Assembly (NCBI RefSeq): GCF_004801405.1
Contig: NZ_SSOB01000033.1
Coordinates: 1 to 64,000 of the forward strand
DNA: 64,000 nt
Direction: 5' to 3'
From: Cohnella fermenti
Lineage (GTDB): Bacteria; Bacillota; Bacilli; Paenibacillales; Paenibacillaceae
How positions within the stretch are numbered: the stretch's first letter is position 1; every line of letters begins with the position of its first letter. The position numbers and the translations under genes are program-made. Positions 15,288-24,257 of the stretch are shown here, piece by piece. A model generated the notes under the pieces. That model was given only the letters and a program-made list of their open reading frames with translations. It searched no databases and was not told the origin of the DNA.

Positions 15288-16094
15288 ATGAGACTGGGTA
15301 TGATCGCGAAGGCGGAGGAGACCAGCTTCCGCATGGCGCAGAAGTACGGACTTGATTTTGTGGAATTCTGCGTTAATGAAGGCGACGATGTGGAGGAATT
15401 CTGCCGACAGGCGTCCCGGTACGGCGAATGGAGTCGGGAGTACGGCATCTCCATCGGGTCTATCGGACGGTGGAAGAGTCTGCGGCTCCATGAAGACGGG
15501 AGCATCATTCAGGAAGAATTGGAGCGTTGTCGTCACTTGATCGATGCGGCTTCCATGCTCGGTTGTCCGAACATGGTCGTCGGCTGCAATTATGTCGAGA
15601 AGCTGTCGCTGTACGCGAACTGCACATCGGCGATCGCCTTCTTCGAGAAGCTGCTGGATTATGCCGCCAATCGTAACGTGAGCCTGTCCTCGTACAATTG
15701 TCGGAAGGTTAATTATGTGAATAATCCGACAATGTGGAGCATCATTCATGAGCACCTCCCGGAATTGGGCATCAAATACGATCCATCCCATGCCCGCTTC
15801 TTCGAAGGGGATTACTTGCAAGAGACGCTTAATTGGGGCCATCGGTTTAAGCATGTTCATCTCAAAGGCTCCTTGGTCGTCGGCGGACGCAAGATCGACG
15901 AGCCTCCGGCCGGGCTTGACCAGACGGATTGGCGGAGCTTCCTCGGGCTTCTGCGCGCTTGCGGATACGAAGGGGGCTTAAGCATCGAGCCGCGCAAGTC
16001 CGCGCTGCCGGATGAGCTGGCGGCCAGAGGAATCGAATATTCGGCAGCTTATTTCAGAAGGCTGCTGCTTCAACAGGAGGATCATCGAAGTTGA
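15288..16094 (+). CDS. Sugar phosphate isomerase/epimerase-like TIM barrel with an altered metal site
   Basis: 268 residues, the short form of the xylose-isomerase-like TIM barrel. Ligand-type motifs are D and H in KYDPSHARF, H in HVHLKGS and E in LSIEPRKS. The strand that normally supplies the first metal Glu reads VSLSSYNCRK with no Glu, so the metal site is incomplete or different. GGAGAGG precedes the ATG, and the stop overlaps the next gene's TTG start. In the E. coli ycj cluster, a comparable barrel (YcjR) epimerises a 3-keto sugar next to a Gfo/Idh/MocA dehydrogenase. A similar coupled role with the 16091 product is inferred. Confidence 0.75.
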   Translation: MRLGMIAKAEETSFRMAQKYGLDFVEFCVNEGDDVEEFCRQASRYGEWSREYGISIGSIGRWKSLRLHEDGSIIQEELERCRHLIDAASMLGCPNMVVGCNYVEKLSLYANCTSAIAFFEKLLDYAANRNVSLSSYNCRKVNYVNNPTMWSIIHEHLPELGIKYDPSHARFFEGDYLQETLNWGHRFKHVHLKGSLVVGGRKIDEPPAGLDQTDWRSFLGLLRACGYEGGLSIEPRKSALPDELAARGIEYSAAYFRRLLLQQEDHRS

Positions 16095-17149
16095 CCAAGA
16101 GGTTAAGGTACGGAATTATCGGAGCGGGGAGCAACGCGGAGAAGAAGCATGTTCAGGGGTACAAGAATTTGCCGGAAGTCGAATTCGCGGCAGTCTGCGA
16201 CTCCAATGCCGAGCGGGCGGCCGAGATGGCGAAGCGGCACTGCATTCCGGGTATATATACCAACTACAAAGAAATGATCGAGCGGGAGAAGCTGGACCTC
16301 GTGAGCGTTGTCACCCCGAACTTCCTGCATGCCGAGATCGTCGAATACGCACTCCTGCATGGCGTCCACGTGCACTGCGAGAAGCCGCTGTGTACGACTG
16401 TCGAAGAAGCCGAGAGGATTCTCTCCGCGAAGGAGAGATCGGGCAAGAGAGTGATGATCGGATTAAACAATCGCTTTACGAATGAAGCCGTTTACCTTAA
16501 ACAATGGATCGATGCGGGCCATCTCGGGACGATTTACAGCGCCAAGGCAGGCTGGGTTCGGCGAAGCGGCATTCCCGGGCGGGGGACGTGGTTCACCAAT
16601 CGGAAGCTCTCGGGCGGCGGTGTGATGATCGACCTGGGCACTCATTATCTGGATTTATGTCTGTACATGATGGGGATGCCGGAGCCGAGTTACATGGCCG
16701 GAGCCGCTTACCGCAATTTTGTCGATTCGACCTCCCGCAACCGCAATGGCTACAAGGGAGACGAGCAAGGCGTCTTCGACGTGGAGGATACGGCGGAAGG
16801 CTATCTTCGTCTGGCGAATGGAGCCTCGGTAATGTTCGAATTCAGTTGGGCCTCGAATATCGAGCAGGATCAGCATTATATCGAATTGCGCGGAACCAAG
16901 GGAGGCGCAAGCCTCAAGAACGGGGAACTGCGAATCTTCGGGGAACACGAGGGCGTCTGCGTGGATCTGCAGCCGAAGCTTTATGCAGACGTTAAACGGC
17001 AAGACGAGTTCCGGCACTTTATCGATTGTCTTCTTGACGAGGGACGCGAGCTCATGGCTCCGCCCGAAGACGGCCTGATCTTGGCGAAGCTGGCCGAAGC
17101 GTTCTATGCGAGCGCGGAGACCAAGCAGCCCGTCGTGCTCCGGACATAG
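16091..17149 (+). CDS. Gfo/Idh/MocA family oxidoreductase, third copy
   Basis: 352 residues. GAGSNA is at 11-16, the EKP motif is near 98, and the DLGTHYLD active-site helix is near 181. The start is TTG at 16091, overlapping the previous stop as TTGA; GGAGG ends 10 bases upstream, and no nearer ATG keeps the Rossmann strand. Translational coupling with the 15288 barrel implies a joint reaction, probably oxidation or reduction of a 3-keto sugar intermediate. It resembles the enzyme at 8002 (GGGVMIDLGTH versus GGGPLIDIGTH) more than that at 3153. The cofactor is presumably NAD(H). Confidence 0.8.
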   Translation: MTKRLRYGIIGAGSNAEKKHVQGYKNLPEVEFAAVCDSNAERAAEMAKRHCIPGIYTNYKEMIEREKLDLVSVVTPNFLHAEIVEYALLHGVHVHCEKPLCTTVEEAERILSAKERSGKRVMIGLNNRFTNEAVYLKQWIDAGHLGTIYSAKAGWVRRSGIPGRGTWFTNRKLSGGGVMIDLGTHYLDLCLYMMGMPEPSYMAGAAYRNFVDSTSRNRNGYKGDEQGVFDVEDTAEGYLRLANGASVMFEFSWASNIEQDQHYIELRGTKGGASLKNGELRIFGEHEGVCVDLQPKLYADVKRQDEFRHFIDCLLDEGRELMAPPEDGLILAKLAEAFYASAETKQPVVLRT

Positions 17150-17187
17150 AAGGATATAGAAGGCCATAGAAGAAGGGAGGGACTTCC

Positions 17188-18156
17188 ATGAAGCTGGGCG
17201 TATTTACGGTTCTTCTGGCGGATAAGCCGTTGGAAGAGGCATTGGACTATATTGCGGCTCAAGGTCTTGAAGCCGTCGAGATCGGGACGGGAGGTTATCC
17301 CGGGAAGTCGCACTGTCGCCCTGAGGAACTGCTTGCCGACAAGGGCAAGCTGAATGCCTTCAAGAAGGCTGTCGAGGCCAGAGGATTGACCATTAGCGCG
17401 TTAAGCTGCCATGGCAATCCCCTGCATCCTCGGCAAGAGGTCGCGAAGTCGTACCATGAGGATTTTATGCATACGCTCGATCTGGCCGAGCGGCTGGAAG
17501 TGCCGGTTGTGAACGGCTTCTCCGGATGCCCGGGCGACTCCGACGATGCCAAGTACCCGAATTGGCCGGTGGTGCCTTGGCCGAACGAATATCGGGAATT
17601 GCTCGATTGGCAATGGAGCGAGAAGGTTATTCCCTATTGGCAAGAGATAGGCCGAATCGCCTCGCAGAAGGGCATTTTGATCGGATTGGAGCTGCACGGG
17701 GGCTTCTCCGTTCATTCCCCGGGCACGCTGCTGCGATTGCGCGAAGCCGCAGGGGAAGCGATCGGGGCGAATGTGGACCCGAGCCACCTATGGTGGCAAG
17801 GCATCGATCCCGTTCAGGCAATCCGTCTGCTGGGACAATCGAGCGCCATCCATCATTTTCACGCCAAGGATATCGCCATTGACCCTGTGAATGTGAATAA
17901 ACACGGCGTCACGGATATGCAGCCGTATACGGAGATATTGGGCCGGGCCTGGCAGTTCCGTTCTGTCGGCTGCGGCCATGACGGCAAGGTGTGGGGCGAT
18001 ATCGTCAGCGCCTTGCGGATGGCGGGCTACGACCATGCGATAAGCATCGAACACGAGGATGCGATCATGTCCGTGAACGAAGGCTTCACCAAGGCCGTTC
18101 ACCAGCTTAAGCAAGTCATCATGAGAGAGCCGATGGGGACCATGTGGTGGGTCTGA
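17188..18156 (+). CDS. Sugar phosphate isomerase/epimerase family TIM barrel
   Basis: 322 residues. The metal-ligand set is complete: E in IGLELHGG, D and H in NVDPSHLWWQG, H in HHFHAKD, and E in ISIEHED. It therefore looks like a fully active metal-dependent isomerase, epimerase or keto-sugar lyase. An aromatic-rich loop (KYPNWPVVPWPNEYRELLDWQW, split here as residues about 122-143) probably shapes the substrate pocket. GAAGGGAGGG precedes the ATG. It is fourth in a run of five or six same-strand genes beginning at 14299. Unlike the two deglycosidase-like barrels it has HAKD instead of HGKF and no DUF6379-like partner, so it likely performs a different step. Confidence 0.8.
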   Translation: MKLGVFTVLLADKPLEEALDYIAAQGLEAVEIGTGGYPGKSHCRPEELLADKGKLNAFKKAVEARGLTISALSCHGNPLHPRQEVAKSYHEDFMHTLDLAERLEVPVVNGFSGCPGDSDDAKYPNWPVVPWPNEYRELLDWQWSEKVIPYWQEIGRIASQKGILIGLELHGGFSVHSPGTLLRLREAAGEAIGANVDPSHLWWQGIDPVQAIRLLGQSSAIHHFHAKDIAIDPVNVNKHGVTDMQPYTEILGRAWQFRSVGCGHDGKVWGDIVSALRMAGYDHAISIEHEDAIMSVNEGFTKAVHQLKQVIMREPMGTMWWV

Positions 18157-18185
18157 AAGGGTCTGAATCCGAAGGAGGGATTGGC

Positions 18186-18623
18186 ATGAACGGAGAAACG
18201 ATCAGAAGGCACGAGGCGTTGGACTGGACCGCAACGGTCTTGTCGGTTAAACGGCTCATGCCGAATTTGAACGGGGAGCACGCGTACGACATTATCGCCA
18301 AGATTCAAGGCACGGCATCGTTCTCGACGGACGATGTCAAGCCGCTCATGCTGGAGTGGGGACAGTACCTGCTGGCCCGGACGGCGGAGCACTTGAACAC
18401 CGGCATTAAAGAGAGCTACCACGACTTTATGGCCGCAGCGAACTTCAACCTCGGGCTGCGTCTGGTCGCGGTGTTCGAGGACGGGGCGAAGGTGGTGCTC
18501 GAGAGCCATAATTGCAGGTCCACACACGTCAACCCGTATTATCTCGGGGGCATCCAGGCGCTAGGCTACAACTGGGAGATCAGAGGCGTTCTGTTCAGCG
18601 CGAAGCCATACCAATACGAATAA
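18186..18623 (+). CDS. Unknown 145-residue protein closing the sugar-isomerase operon
   Basis: I do not recognise this family. The protein has no signal peptide or membrane segment and mixes a helical centre (YLLARTAEHLNTGIKESYHDFMAAANF) with flanking strands. Notable residues are H-rich and Asn-rich positions (SHNCRSTHVNPYYLGG) and a single Cys. GGAGGG at 18173-18178 supports the ATG at 18186 over the in-frame ATG at 18144. It follows the 17188 barrel by 29 bp and is similar in size to the DUF6379-like subunits. It could be a small partner subunit for that barrel, but no sequence similarity to DUF6379 is visible to me. That role is speculation from position and size. Confidence 0.6.
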   Translation: MNGETIRRHEALDWTATVLSVKRLMPNLNGEHAYDIIAKIQGTASFSTDDVKPLMLEWGQYLLARTAEHLNTGIKESYHDFMAAANFNLGLRLVAVFEDGAKVVLESHNCRSTHVNPYYLGGIQALGYNWEIRGVLFSAKPYQYE

Positions 18624-18654
18624 GAGCATAACTCGAGAAGGTGATTCCAACTAT

Positions 18655-20103
18655 ATGACAACTGCAGTAGACAATGCTAATCCCGATATCAAGAAGACGC
18701 CGATTCTGGTTGTACTGCTGATCGGCTCGTTCGTTGCCATTCTGAATCAAACGCTGCTTGCTACCGCACTCCCTCCCATCATGAACGACTTCAAGATCGG
18801 CTTGAGCACGGCGCAATGGCTGACCACCGCATTCATGCTCGTTAACGGCATTATGGTTCCGATAACGGCGTTCCTGATCGGGAGATTCTCGACCCGGCAG
18901 CTCTTTATCTCCGCGATGACGCTCTTCGCCATAGGGACGTTGACTGCGACGTTATCGCCCAACTTCACCGTATTGCTGATCGGCCGAATTGTGCAGGCGC
19001 TGGGCGCCGGCGTCATGATGCCGCTTAATCAGGTCGTGACGCTCTCTCTGTTCCCGGTGAGAAAAAGAGGTGCGGCGATGGGGCTCGTCGGTCTCGTTAT
19101 CGGATTGGGACCGGCGATTGGACCGACGCTTGCGGGCGTTATGATCGAACACTTCCACTGGCGCTCGTTATTCCTGATCGTCCTTCCGATCGTCATTGCC
19201 GATATTGCTCTGGCTTTCTTTATCATGAAGAACGTGACGCGCAGGACGTCGCCGAAGATGGACACAACGTCGATCCTGCTCTCTACGATCGGATTCGGCT
19301 GTTTGTTGTACGGCTTCAGCTCGGCGGGGACCAGCGGCTGGTCCAGTGCGGAAGTGCTTGCCACGTTGGGGATCGGGCTTGTCGGGCTGCTATTCTTTAT
19401 CGTCCGGCAATTCAAGCTGGAGCAGCCGATTCTGGAGTTTCGCGTCTTTAAGGACCCGATCTTCACGATTACGACCGTGCTGGGGATTGTCACCTTCACG
19501 TCGATGATCGGCGCGGAGATTCTTATTCCTACTTTCATGCAGAACATGTTAGGCTATACGGCGCTCGAATCCGGGCTGGCGCTGCTGCCCGGTGCGATCC
19601 TGATGGGGGTCATGATGCCGATCACGGGCAAGCTGTTCGACAAGTTCGGCGTTCGGTGGTTGGCCATCGTCGGCTTCGCGCTAATTACCGCAACCGGACT
19701 GTTGTTTACACGCTTTGAGACAACGACGACGCTCAGCTACGTCCTCGCCGTCTATATGGCGAGAATGGTCGGCGTATCTCTTGTCATGATGCCGCTGATG
19801 ACCGCGGGCATCAACCGGCTTCAGCATCACTTGATCCCGCATGGCACGGCCATGGTCAACACGATGCGGCAGGTGGGCGGATCGATCGGAACGGCGGCGC
19901 TCGTTACGGTCATGTCCATCACGATCGCGAATGCTAACGCTCCCGGCTTGGCCACGATGATCGACGGCATCAATGCCGCCTTCCTGGCCGCTACGTTGAT
20001 CTCGCTGGTCGGCGTTGTGTTGTCGTTCTTTGTCAAGGGTACGCGGGCGAGAATGGGCGAGGCTGCCGCGATTCGCGGGCAAGGGACAAGCGTTGGCGAA
20101 TAG
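18655..20103 (+). CDS. MFS drug/efflux transporter, DHA2 (EmrB/QacA/LmrB) type
   Basis: 482 residues, highly hydrophobic, with about 14 predicted membrane segments. The helix-2/3 region has GRFSTRQLF, and the antiporter-like motif C region reads GLVIGLGPAIGPTLAGVMIEH (residues about 143-163). The starting segment LNQTLLATALPPIMNDF is characteristic of DHA2 proton-drug antiporters. GAAGGTGATT precedes the ATG. It lies 31 bp after the unknown protein on the same strand, at the end of the catabolic island. Export of a toxic aglycone freed by glycoside cleavage is a reasonable inference. General multidrug efflux is the alternative. Confidence 0.9.
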   Translation: MTTAVDNANPDIKKTPILVVLLIGSFVAILNQTLLATALPPIMNDFKIGLSTAQWLTTAFMLVNGIMVPITAFLIGRFSTRQLFISAMTLFAIGTLTATLSPNFTVLLIGRIVQALGAGVMMPLNQVVTLSLFPVRKRGAAMGLVGLVIGLGPAIGPTLAGVMIEHFHWRSLFLIVLPIVIADIALAFFIMKNVTRRTSPKMDTTSILLSTIGFGCLLYGFSSAGTSGWSSAEVLATLGIGLVGLLFFIVRQFKLEQPILEFRVFKDPIFTITTVLGIVTFTSMIGAEILIPTFMQNMLGYTALESGLALLPGAILMGVMMPITGKLFDKFGVRWLAIVGFALITATGLLFTRFETTTTLSYVLAVYMARMVGVSLVMMPLMTAGINRLQHHLIPHGTAMVNTMRQVGGSIGTAALVTVMSITIANANAPGLATMIDGINAAFLAATLISLVGVVLSFFVKGTRARMGEAAAIRGQGTSVGE

Positions 20104-20170
20104 AGCTTGCTCAGGTGCAAGCTCAGGTTCAGGAAGAATCTCATCCAATATAACAAAGGTGGAATGGAGC

Positions 20171-20770
20171 ATGGCGGAACGAACCTCGACGACGGCGACC
20201 GAATATCCGGTCGCGAACGCGATCCGCGAGCGTCGAACCATTAAGAAATTCAAAGCGGAGCCGATTGCGGCCGCGCTTCTGACAGAACTGCTGGACATTG
20301 CGGTCTGGGCGCCGAACCATCGCTTGCGGGAGCCGTGGCGCTTCATCGCCTTCCTGGAAGCGGGCAAGGTTCGCTTGGCGGAGGCGATAACGAATATGCC
20401 GACCCGCGGCCGCAAGCCGAGGGTGGAACCGGAAGCGATGCGCGACTACTTGACGTCGATTCCGTGCCACCTGCTCGTCGTGATGCCGGAGGACCCGCGA
20501 GCGAGGGAACGGGAGGAGGATTATGCTGCCGTTAGCGCACTCATCCAGAATCTGCAGCTTGCTGCCTGGGAGAGAGGAATCGGCGTGATCTGGAAGACGG
20601 ACGATTACATCGCGGCGCCGGAATTCCGCACGGCGGTCGGCGTGGCCGCCGGAGAGAAGGTCGTCGGACTGCTGCATCTCGGCTACCCGGACTTCGTGCC
20701 CGAAGCGGCTCCGCGAACGTCTGCGGCGAACAAGCTGACGCTGGTGGATCGTTCGGATGTCGCTATGTAA
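20171..20770 (+). CDS. Nitroreductase-family FMN oxidoreductase
   Basis: 199 residues. The N-terminal FMN phosphate-binding segment reads RERRTIKKF, followed by VWAPNHRLREPWRF and the C-terminal GIGVIWKT with the HLGYPD turn. These are standard for the NfsA/NfnB-like superfamily, which reduces nitroaromatics, quinones or enones with NAD(P)H. The longer open frame starting at 20015 overlaps the MFS gene and lacks its own ribosome site; ATG 20171 follows AAAGGTGG. As last gene before the 20812 terminator it may share a transcript with the exporter. Reduction of an aromatic aglycone or an enone sugar product is possible but unproven. Confidence 0.85.
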   Translation: MAERTSTTATEYPVANAIRERRTIKKFKAEPIAAALLTELLDIAVWAPNHRLREPWRFIAFLEAGKVRLAEAITNMPTRGRKPRVEPEAMRDYLTSIPCHLLVVMPEDPRAREREEDYAAVSALIQNLQLAAWERGIGVIWKTDDYIAAPEFRTAVGVAAGEKVVGLLHLGYPDFVPEAAPRTSAANKLTLVDRSDVAM

Positions 20771-20811
20771 TTGTCTTGAGTGGATGGCGGTTGCCATTGA
20801 TTTAATTTTGC

Positions 20812-20848
20812 TGCCGCCAGGGAGATATTCCCTGACGGTATTTTTTTG
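20812..20848 (+). terminator. Rho-independent terminator of the first island
   Basis: CCGCCAGGGA (20814-20823) pairs with TCCCTGACGG (20829-20838) with one mismatch, followed by TATTTTTTTG. It is a strong terminator just before the next operon's promoter. Confidence 0.85.
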
Positions 20849-20898
20849 TTGTTCCAGCCCTGGCCAAAAAAACAGCTTAGGTCAGTTAATACCCGTAT

Positions 20899-20933
20899 AG
20901 TCGATTGTGGTTGCGGCAGCAAGAGACTACAAT
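20899..20933 (+). promoter_or_regulatory. Promoter of the second YesM/YesN operon
   Basis: The -35 TTGTGG (20905-20910), a 17-bp spacer and the -10 TACAAT (20928-20933) make a good sigma-A promoter about 95 bp before the kinase ATG. An AGTCGATTG sequence starting at 20899 overlaps the -35 and resembles one half-site of the first island's operator. The second half-site and the 37-bp spacing are absent, so I do not assign it to that regulon. Confidence 0.6.
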
Positions 20934-21028
20934 GGTCATGAGATGCGGAGCGGCAAGGATCGGGGAGAATCGGCAAGGACCGGCCGACATTGTTCATGGA
21001 ACCGCTTTCTTGAGCAGAGGGGGAAGAG

Positions 21029-22798
21029 ATGATGGCAAGCCGGATGCTTCAGCCCAGCCTGATGAGGCAAATCGTGTTCCTGATCTCGCTGATGCTCGTG
21101 ACGCTGCTGGCCGCGTTCGTCGTCACGGACCGGGTCGCCAAACAGATCATCGAGCGCAAGGTGACGGATACCGTCGACAAAATTTTTCTCCAGGTGCAGG
21201 AGAAGATGAGCAGCTTCCATTCGGATATGCAGGGAATTTCGACGTTTCTCTTCTATAGCCCGACCGTGCAGAACTACATCAATTCGGAGGACAGCCTCTC
21301 CAGAGTGCTGATGAACGGGGAATTGCTCTCCATGTTCGCCAATACAAGCTCGATGAAAGCGAACATTCGCGGGATCGAATTGTTCGACCAGTCGGGCAAG
21401 CTGCTCGCCCGCGTGGGAGAAGGGGAGGACGAGTGGACGGATTCGGTTCCGAAGCTTGCGTATTCGGGACGGATCGATCTCAAGAATCGGCCGACCGAAC
21501 GCTTCTACAAGATCGCGACCCCCGTCTATGGATTGGACAGCAACCACATCGCGACCGAATTCAAAGGCACGGGCGTTTATGTGATGGACGCGAACAATTT
21601 TATCCCGATTTTGCGCAGTGCCAAGATAACCTCGGGCTCGCGGGTTATGCTGCTGGACGGCGAGGACCGGACGATTGCCAGCGAGGGCGTGGTCTCCGAC
21701 GAGGATGTCATCCGGGTCGAGACGTGGAAGAACGATCCGAGGTACATCGTGCAATCCGTTACGCTTCCCGATTCCGGCTGGAAGCTGATCAGCGTTATCC
21801 CCAAGGGGGAATTGCTGGCGGAGCTGGATTCCATGCAGCGCATCAATGTCGCCACCTACGTCACGATGTTCGTGCTTCTGTGTCTGTTCCTGCTCATCTT
21901 CTTCACCCGAATTCTGCGCCCCATACGGTCGCTGATGGAATTTATCCGGTCCTATCCGAAGAACGGCGAAGACAGCCGCTACGAGGTTATCCATCGCAAC
22001 GAGATTGGCGTTCTGGGCGCCAAGCTGAACAAGATGCTGGATGACATCGGGGCGCTCAGCTCCGAGGTGCAGTCGACGCAGACGAGAATGTACGAGATGG
22101 AGCTGGCCAAGAAGCAGATGGAGATCTCCGCGTTCCGCAACCAGATCAACCCGCACTTCCTCTACAACACGCTCGAGAGCATCCGGGCGATGGCCCTTTA
22201 TTACAACGTGCAAGACATCGCGGATTTATCCGAATCGCTGTCCCGGATGTTCCGCTACGCGGTCAAGGGGAGCAACTTCGTCGCGGTAGCGGACGAGCTC
22301 TCGCATGTGAGGGAGTACGCCAGAATCATCGACTTCCGCTTCCGGGGACGATTCCGAATTCTGATCGATTGCGAGCCGGAGCTGCTGGAAGCGACAATGT
22401 TGAAAATGCTGCTGCAGCCGCTCGTCGAGAATGCAGTCTTCCATGGTCTTGAGCGGAAGCTTGGCAACGGTCGGGTCGCTATCGACATTCGCCGCGCTCC
22501 AAGCGGAGATATCCAGCTAAGCATAGAAGACGACGGCCGCGGCATGAGCGGGGAGCGGCTGGAGGAGTTGCTTCGCCAATTGGACAACTTCGAAGAGAAG
22601 GAAGATCAGTCGGGCGCCTCCCGGGGCATCGGCGTGCTGAATATTTACCGGCGCATTCGGCTGTTCTACGGCACGGAGGCGCAGATGGGAATCGAGAGCC
22701 TCCCCGATCAAGGCACCCTGGTGAGGATAACCTGGCCGGCTCGGCCTATGGCCCAGAAGGAGGAGATGGACGATGTACAAAGTGCTGATCGCCGATGA
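21029..22798 (+). CDS. YesM-type sensor histidine kinase
   Basis: 589 residues (587 or fewer if a later in-frame ATG is used). Membrane segments lie at about 14-34 and 275-294 with an extracellular dCache-like sensor between them. HAMP follows (LRPIRSLMEFI...). The phosphoacceptor is H376 (RNQINPHFLYNTLES), and the HATPase domain has N468 (LVENAVFHG), EDDGRGM and GIGVLNIYRRI. All catalytic motifs are intact. GAGGGGGAAGAG precedes the start, and the gene overlaps the regulator gene by 26 bp, so the pair is translationally coupled. The regulated transporter is most likely the SBP-permease-permease set that follows. Confidence 0.9.
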   Translation: MMASRMLQPSLMRQIVFLISLMLVTLLAAFVVTDRVAKQIIERKVTDTVDKIFLQVQEKMSSFHSDMQGISTFLFYSPTVQNYINSEDSLSRVLMNGELLSMFANTSSMKANIRGIELFDQSGKLLARVGEGEDEWTDSVPKLAYSGRIDLKNRPTERFYKIATPVYGLDSNHIATEFKGTGVYVMDANNFIPILRSAKITSGSRVMLLDGEDRTIASEGVVSDEDVIRVETWKNDPRYIVQSVTLPDSGWKLISVIPKGELLAELDSMQRINVATYVTMFVLLCLFLLIFFTRILRPIRSLMEFIRSYPKNGEDSRYEVIHRNEIGVLGAKLNKMLDDIGALSSEVQSTQTRMYEMELAKKQMEISAFRNQINPHFLYNTLESIRAMALYYNVQDIADLSESLSRMFRYAVKGSNFVAVADELSHVREYARIIDFRFRGRFRILIDCEPELLEATMLKMLLQPLVENAVFHGLERKLGNGRVAIDIRRAPSGDIQLSIEDDGRGMSGERLEELLRQLDNFEEKEDQSGASRGIGVLNIYRRIRLFYGTEAQMGIESLPDQGTLVRITWPARPMAQKEEMDDVQSADRR

Positions 22799-24221
22799 CG
22801 AGCCTTGGGTTGCCTACGGCATCTCCCGGCTGATCGATTGGACAAGCGAAGGCTTCGAGGTCATCGGGGAAGTTTACGACGGAGCCTCTGCGCTTGCGCA
22901 GGTCCGCGAAGCGCGGCCGGACGTTGTCATCTCGGATATTCGCATGCCCGGGCTGGACGGCATTGAATTGCTCGAGGAGATTCGGAAGCTCGGCTCAGGC
23001 ACGCAGGTCGTTCTTGTCAGCGGATACTCCGAATTCGAGTACGCGCAGCGCGCCCTGCGTCTCGGCGCCTTCGATTACTTGCTCAAGCAGATCGATAAGG
23101 AACAGTTGAGGGAGACCATGGCGCGTCTGCGCGAACGGTTGGACGACAAGCGTCAAGCAAGCAGTTGGGTCGACCAGCAGCTCGGCGAGCTGTTCGAGCT
23201 GCTCAATTCCGACTCCGATACGGAGATCGGCCGGTTCTACGCCTGCCGGGAGACGAGCGAGTATCCGAACTATCGCGTCGTAAGCGTCCATTATGAACAA
23301 CCGGCCGACATCGGGGACATGAAGGAGATTCGGGGCATGGGGAGCTTAAGCGGGTTCGCCATGCGCACCGGACAGCAGCGATGGACCCTATTGCTCAATT
23401 ATGACGAGACGGAACCGGCCGACCTGCTGGAGCTTATCGAGAAGCGGCTCGGGAGCGCGTCCCATATCGGCATCAGCACGCTTGGTCGGGCGTCCGATTC
23501 GCTCTCGCGGTTGTACCGCGAAGCCGACACGGCCTTGTTCACCTCGCTGCTCTATCCGGGGCTTCGGGTCGCGAGATACCGGGCGAACGAACCGCTCGCC
23601 GGAGCGTCCGCCCATCTGCTTCGTCTCGAGCTGGCGATCAGGGAGCAGGCGACGGACCGAATCAAAGAGATCGTGCGCGAGATCGAGCAGGAGTGCTTGC
23701 GGCAGCAGCCGAACGCGGAGCAGGTAACAAGCGTCTATAACCAGATCGTTGCGCTTCTTCATAAATACTACGGTCAAGACGAGGCGTTCCCCGATCCGGA
23801 ATTTATGTCCTACTCGCAATTGGGCAGGCTCGGAGACCCTGCGGATTCGATATTCGAGCGGGTGCGAACGGCATTCGACCGGCAAGCGGAGCCGGACTTC
23901 CCGATTGTGCGCGAGCAGGTCAAGAGCGTCATGTCGTTTATCGACATCCACTTTACGGACGACCTGTCTCTCGGCGTCATAGCGAAGCGGCTTAACCTGA
24001 GTCTGGGATACTTAAGCTTCCTCATCAAGAAGGAGACGGGAAGAACCTACTCCGAATATGTCTCGTTTAAGCGAATTGCGCTCGCCAAGGAGCTGCTGGC
24101 GAACGAAGCCTTGTCCATCCACGAGATCGTCGAGAGAGTCGGGTACAAGGATTATTTCCACTTCAACAAGCTGTTCAAAAAACATGTCGGCGTGACCCCG
24201 AGCAAGTACCGCAAGCTGTAA
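22773..24221 (+). CDS. YesN-type response regulator with AraC DNA-binding domain
   Basis: 482 residues. The receiver has DDE at 8-10, D55 (ISDIRMPG) and K105 (LLKQIDKE; Gln replaces the usual Pro after Lys). The C-terminal AraC domain (about 385-482) has LSLGYLSFLIKKETG and IHEIVERVGYKDYFHFNKLFKK. The central linker is shorter than in the regulator at 10938. GAAGGAGGAG lies 6 bases ahead of the ATG, inside the kinase gene. It probably activates the solute-binding/permease operon starting at 24361, but no paired half-site like those of the first island is visible in the 139-bp gap. Confidence 0.9.
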   Translation: MYKVLIADDEPWVAYGISRLIDWTSEGFEVIGEVYDGASALAQVREARPDVVISDIRMPGLDGIELLEEIRKLGSGTQVVLVSGYSEFEYAQRALRLGAFDYLLKQIDKEQLRETMARLRERLDDKRQASSWVDQQLGELFELLNSDSDTEIGRFYACRETSEYPNYRVVSVHYEQPADIGDMKEIRGMGSLSGFAMRTGQQRWTLLLNYDETEPADLLELIEKRLGSASHIGISTLGRASDSLSRLYREADTALFTSLLYPGLRVARYRANEPLAGASAHLLRLELAIREQATDRIKEIVREIEQECLRQQPNAEQVTSVYNQIVALLHKYYGQDEAFPDPEFMSYSQLGRLGDPADSIFERVRTAFDRQAEPDFPIVREQVKSVMSFIDIHFTDDLSLGVIAKRLNLSLGYLSFLIKKETGRTYSEYVSFKRIALAKELLANEALSIHEIVERVGYKDYFHFNKLFKKHVGVTPSKYRKL

Positions 24222-24237
24222 GCGCCCGCTTGTTCGA

Positions 24238-24257
24238 CGCCCGCCATTGTGCGGGCG
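24238..24257. other. GC-rich hairpin between regulator and solute-binding gene
   Basis: CGCCCGC (24238-24244) and GCGGGCG (24251-24257) form a 7-bp stem with a CATTGT loop. It is followed by an A-rich tract, not a T-run, so it is more likely an RNA 3'-end or processing structure than a terminator for the plus strand. Confidence 0.45.

Noticed and set aside
20899..20933. Fifth copy of the first-island operator module
   Set aside because: Only one AGTCGATT half-site is present; the partner is at the wrong distance and the half-site is 29 bp, not 37 bp, before the -10.
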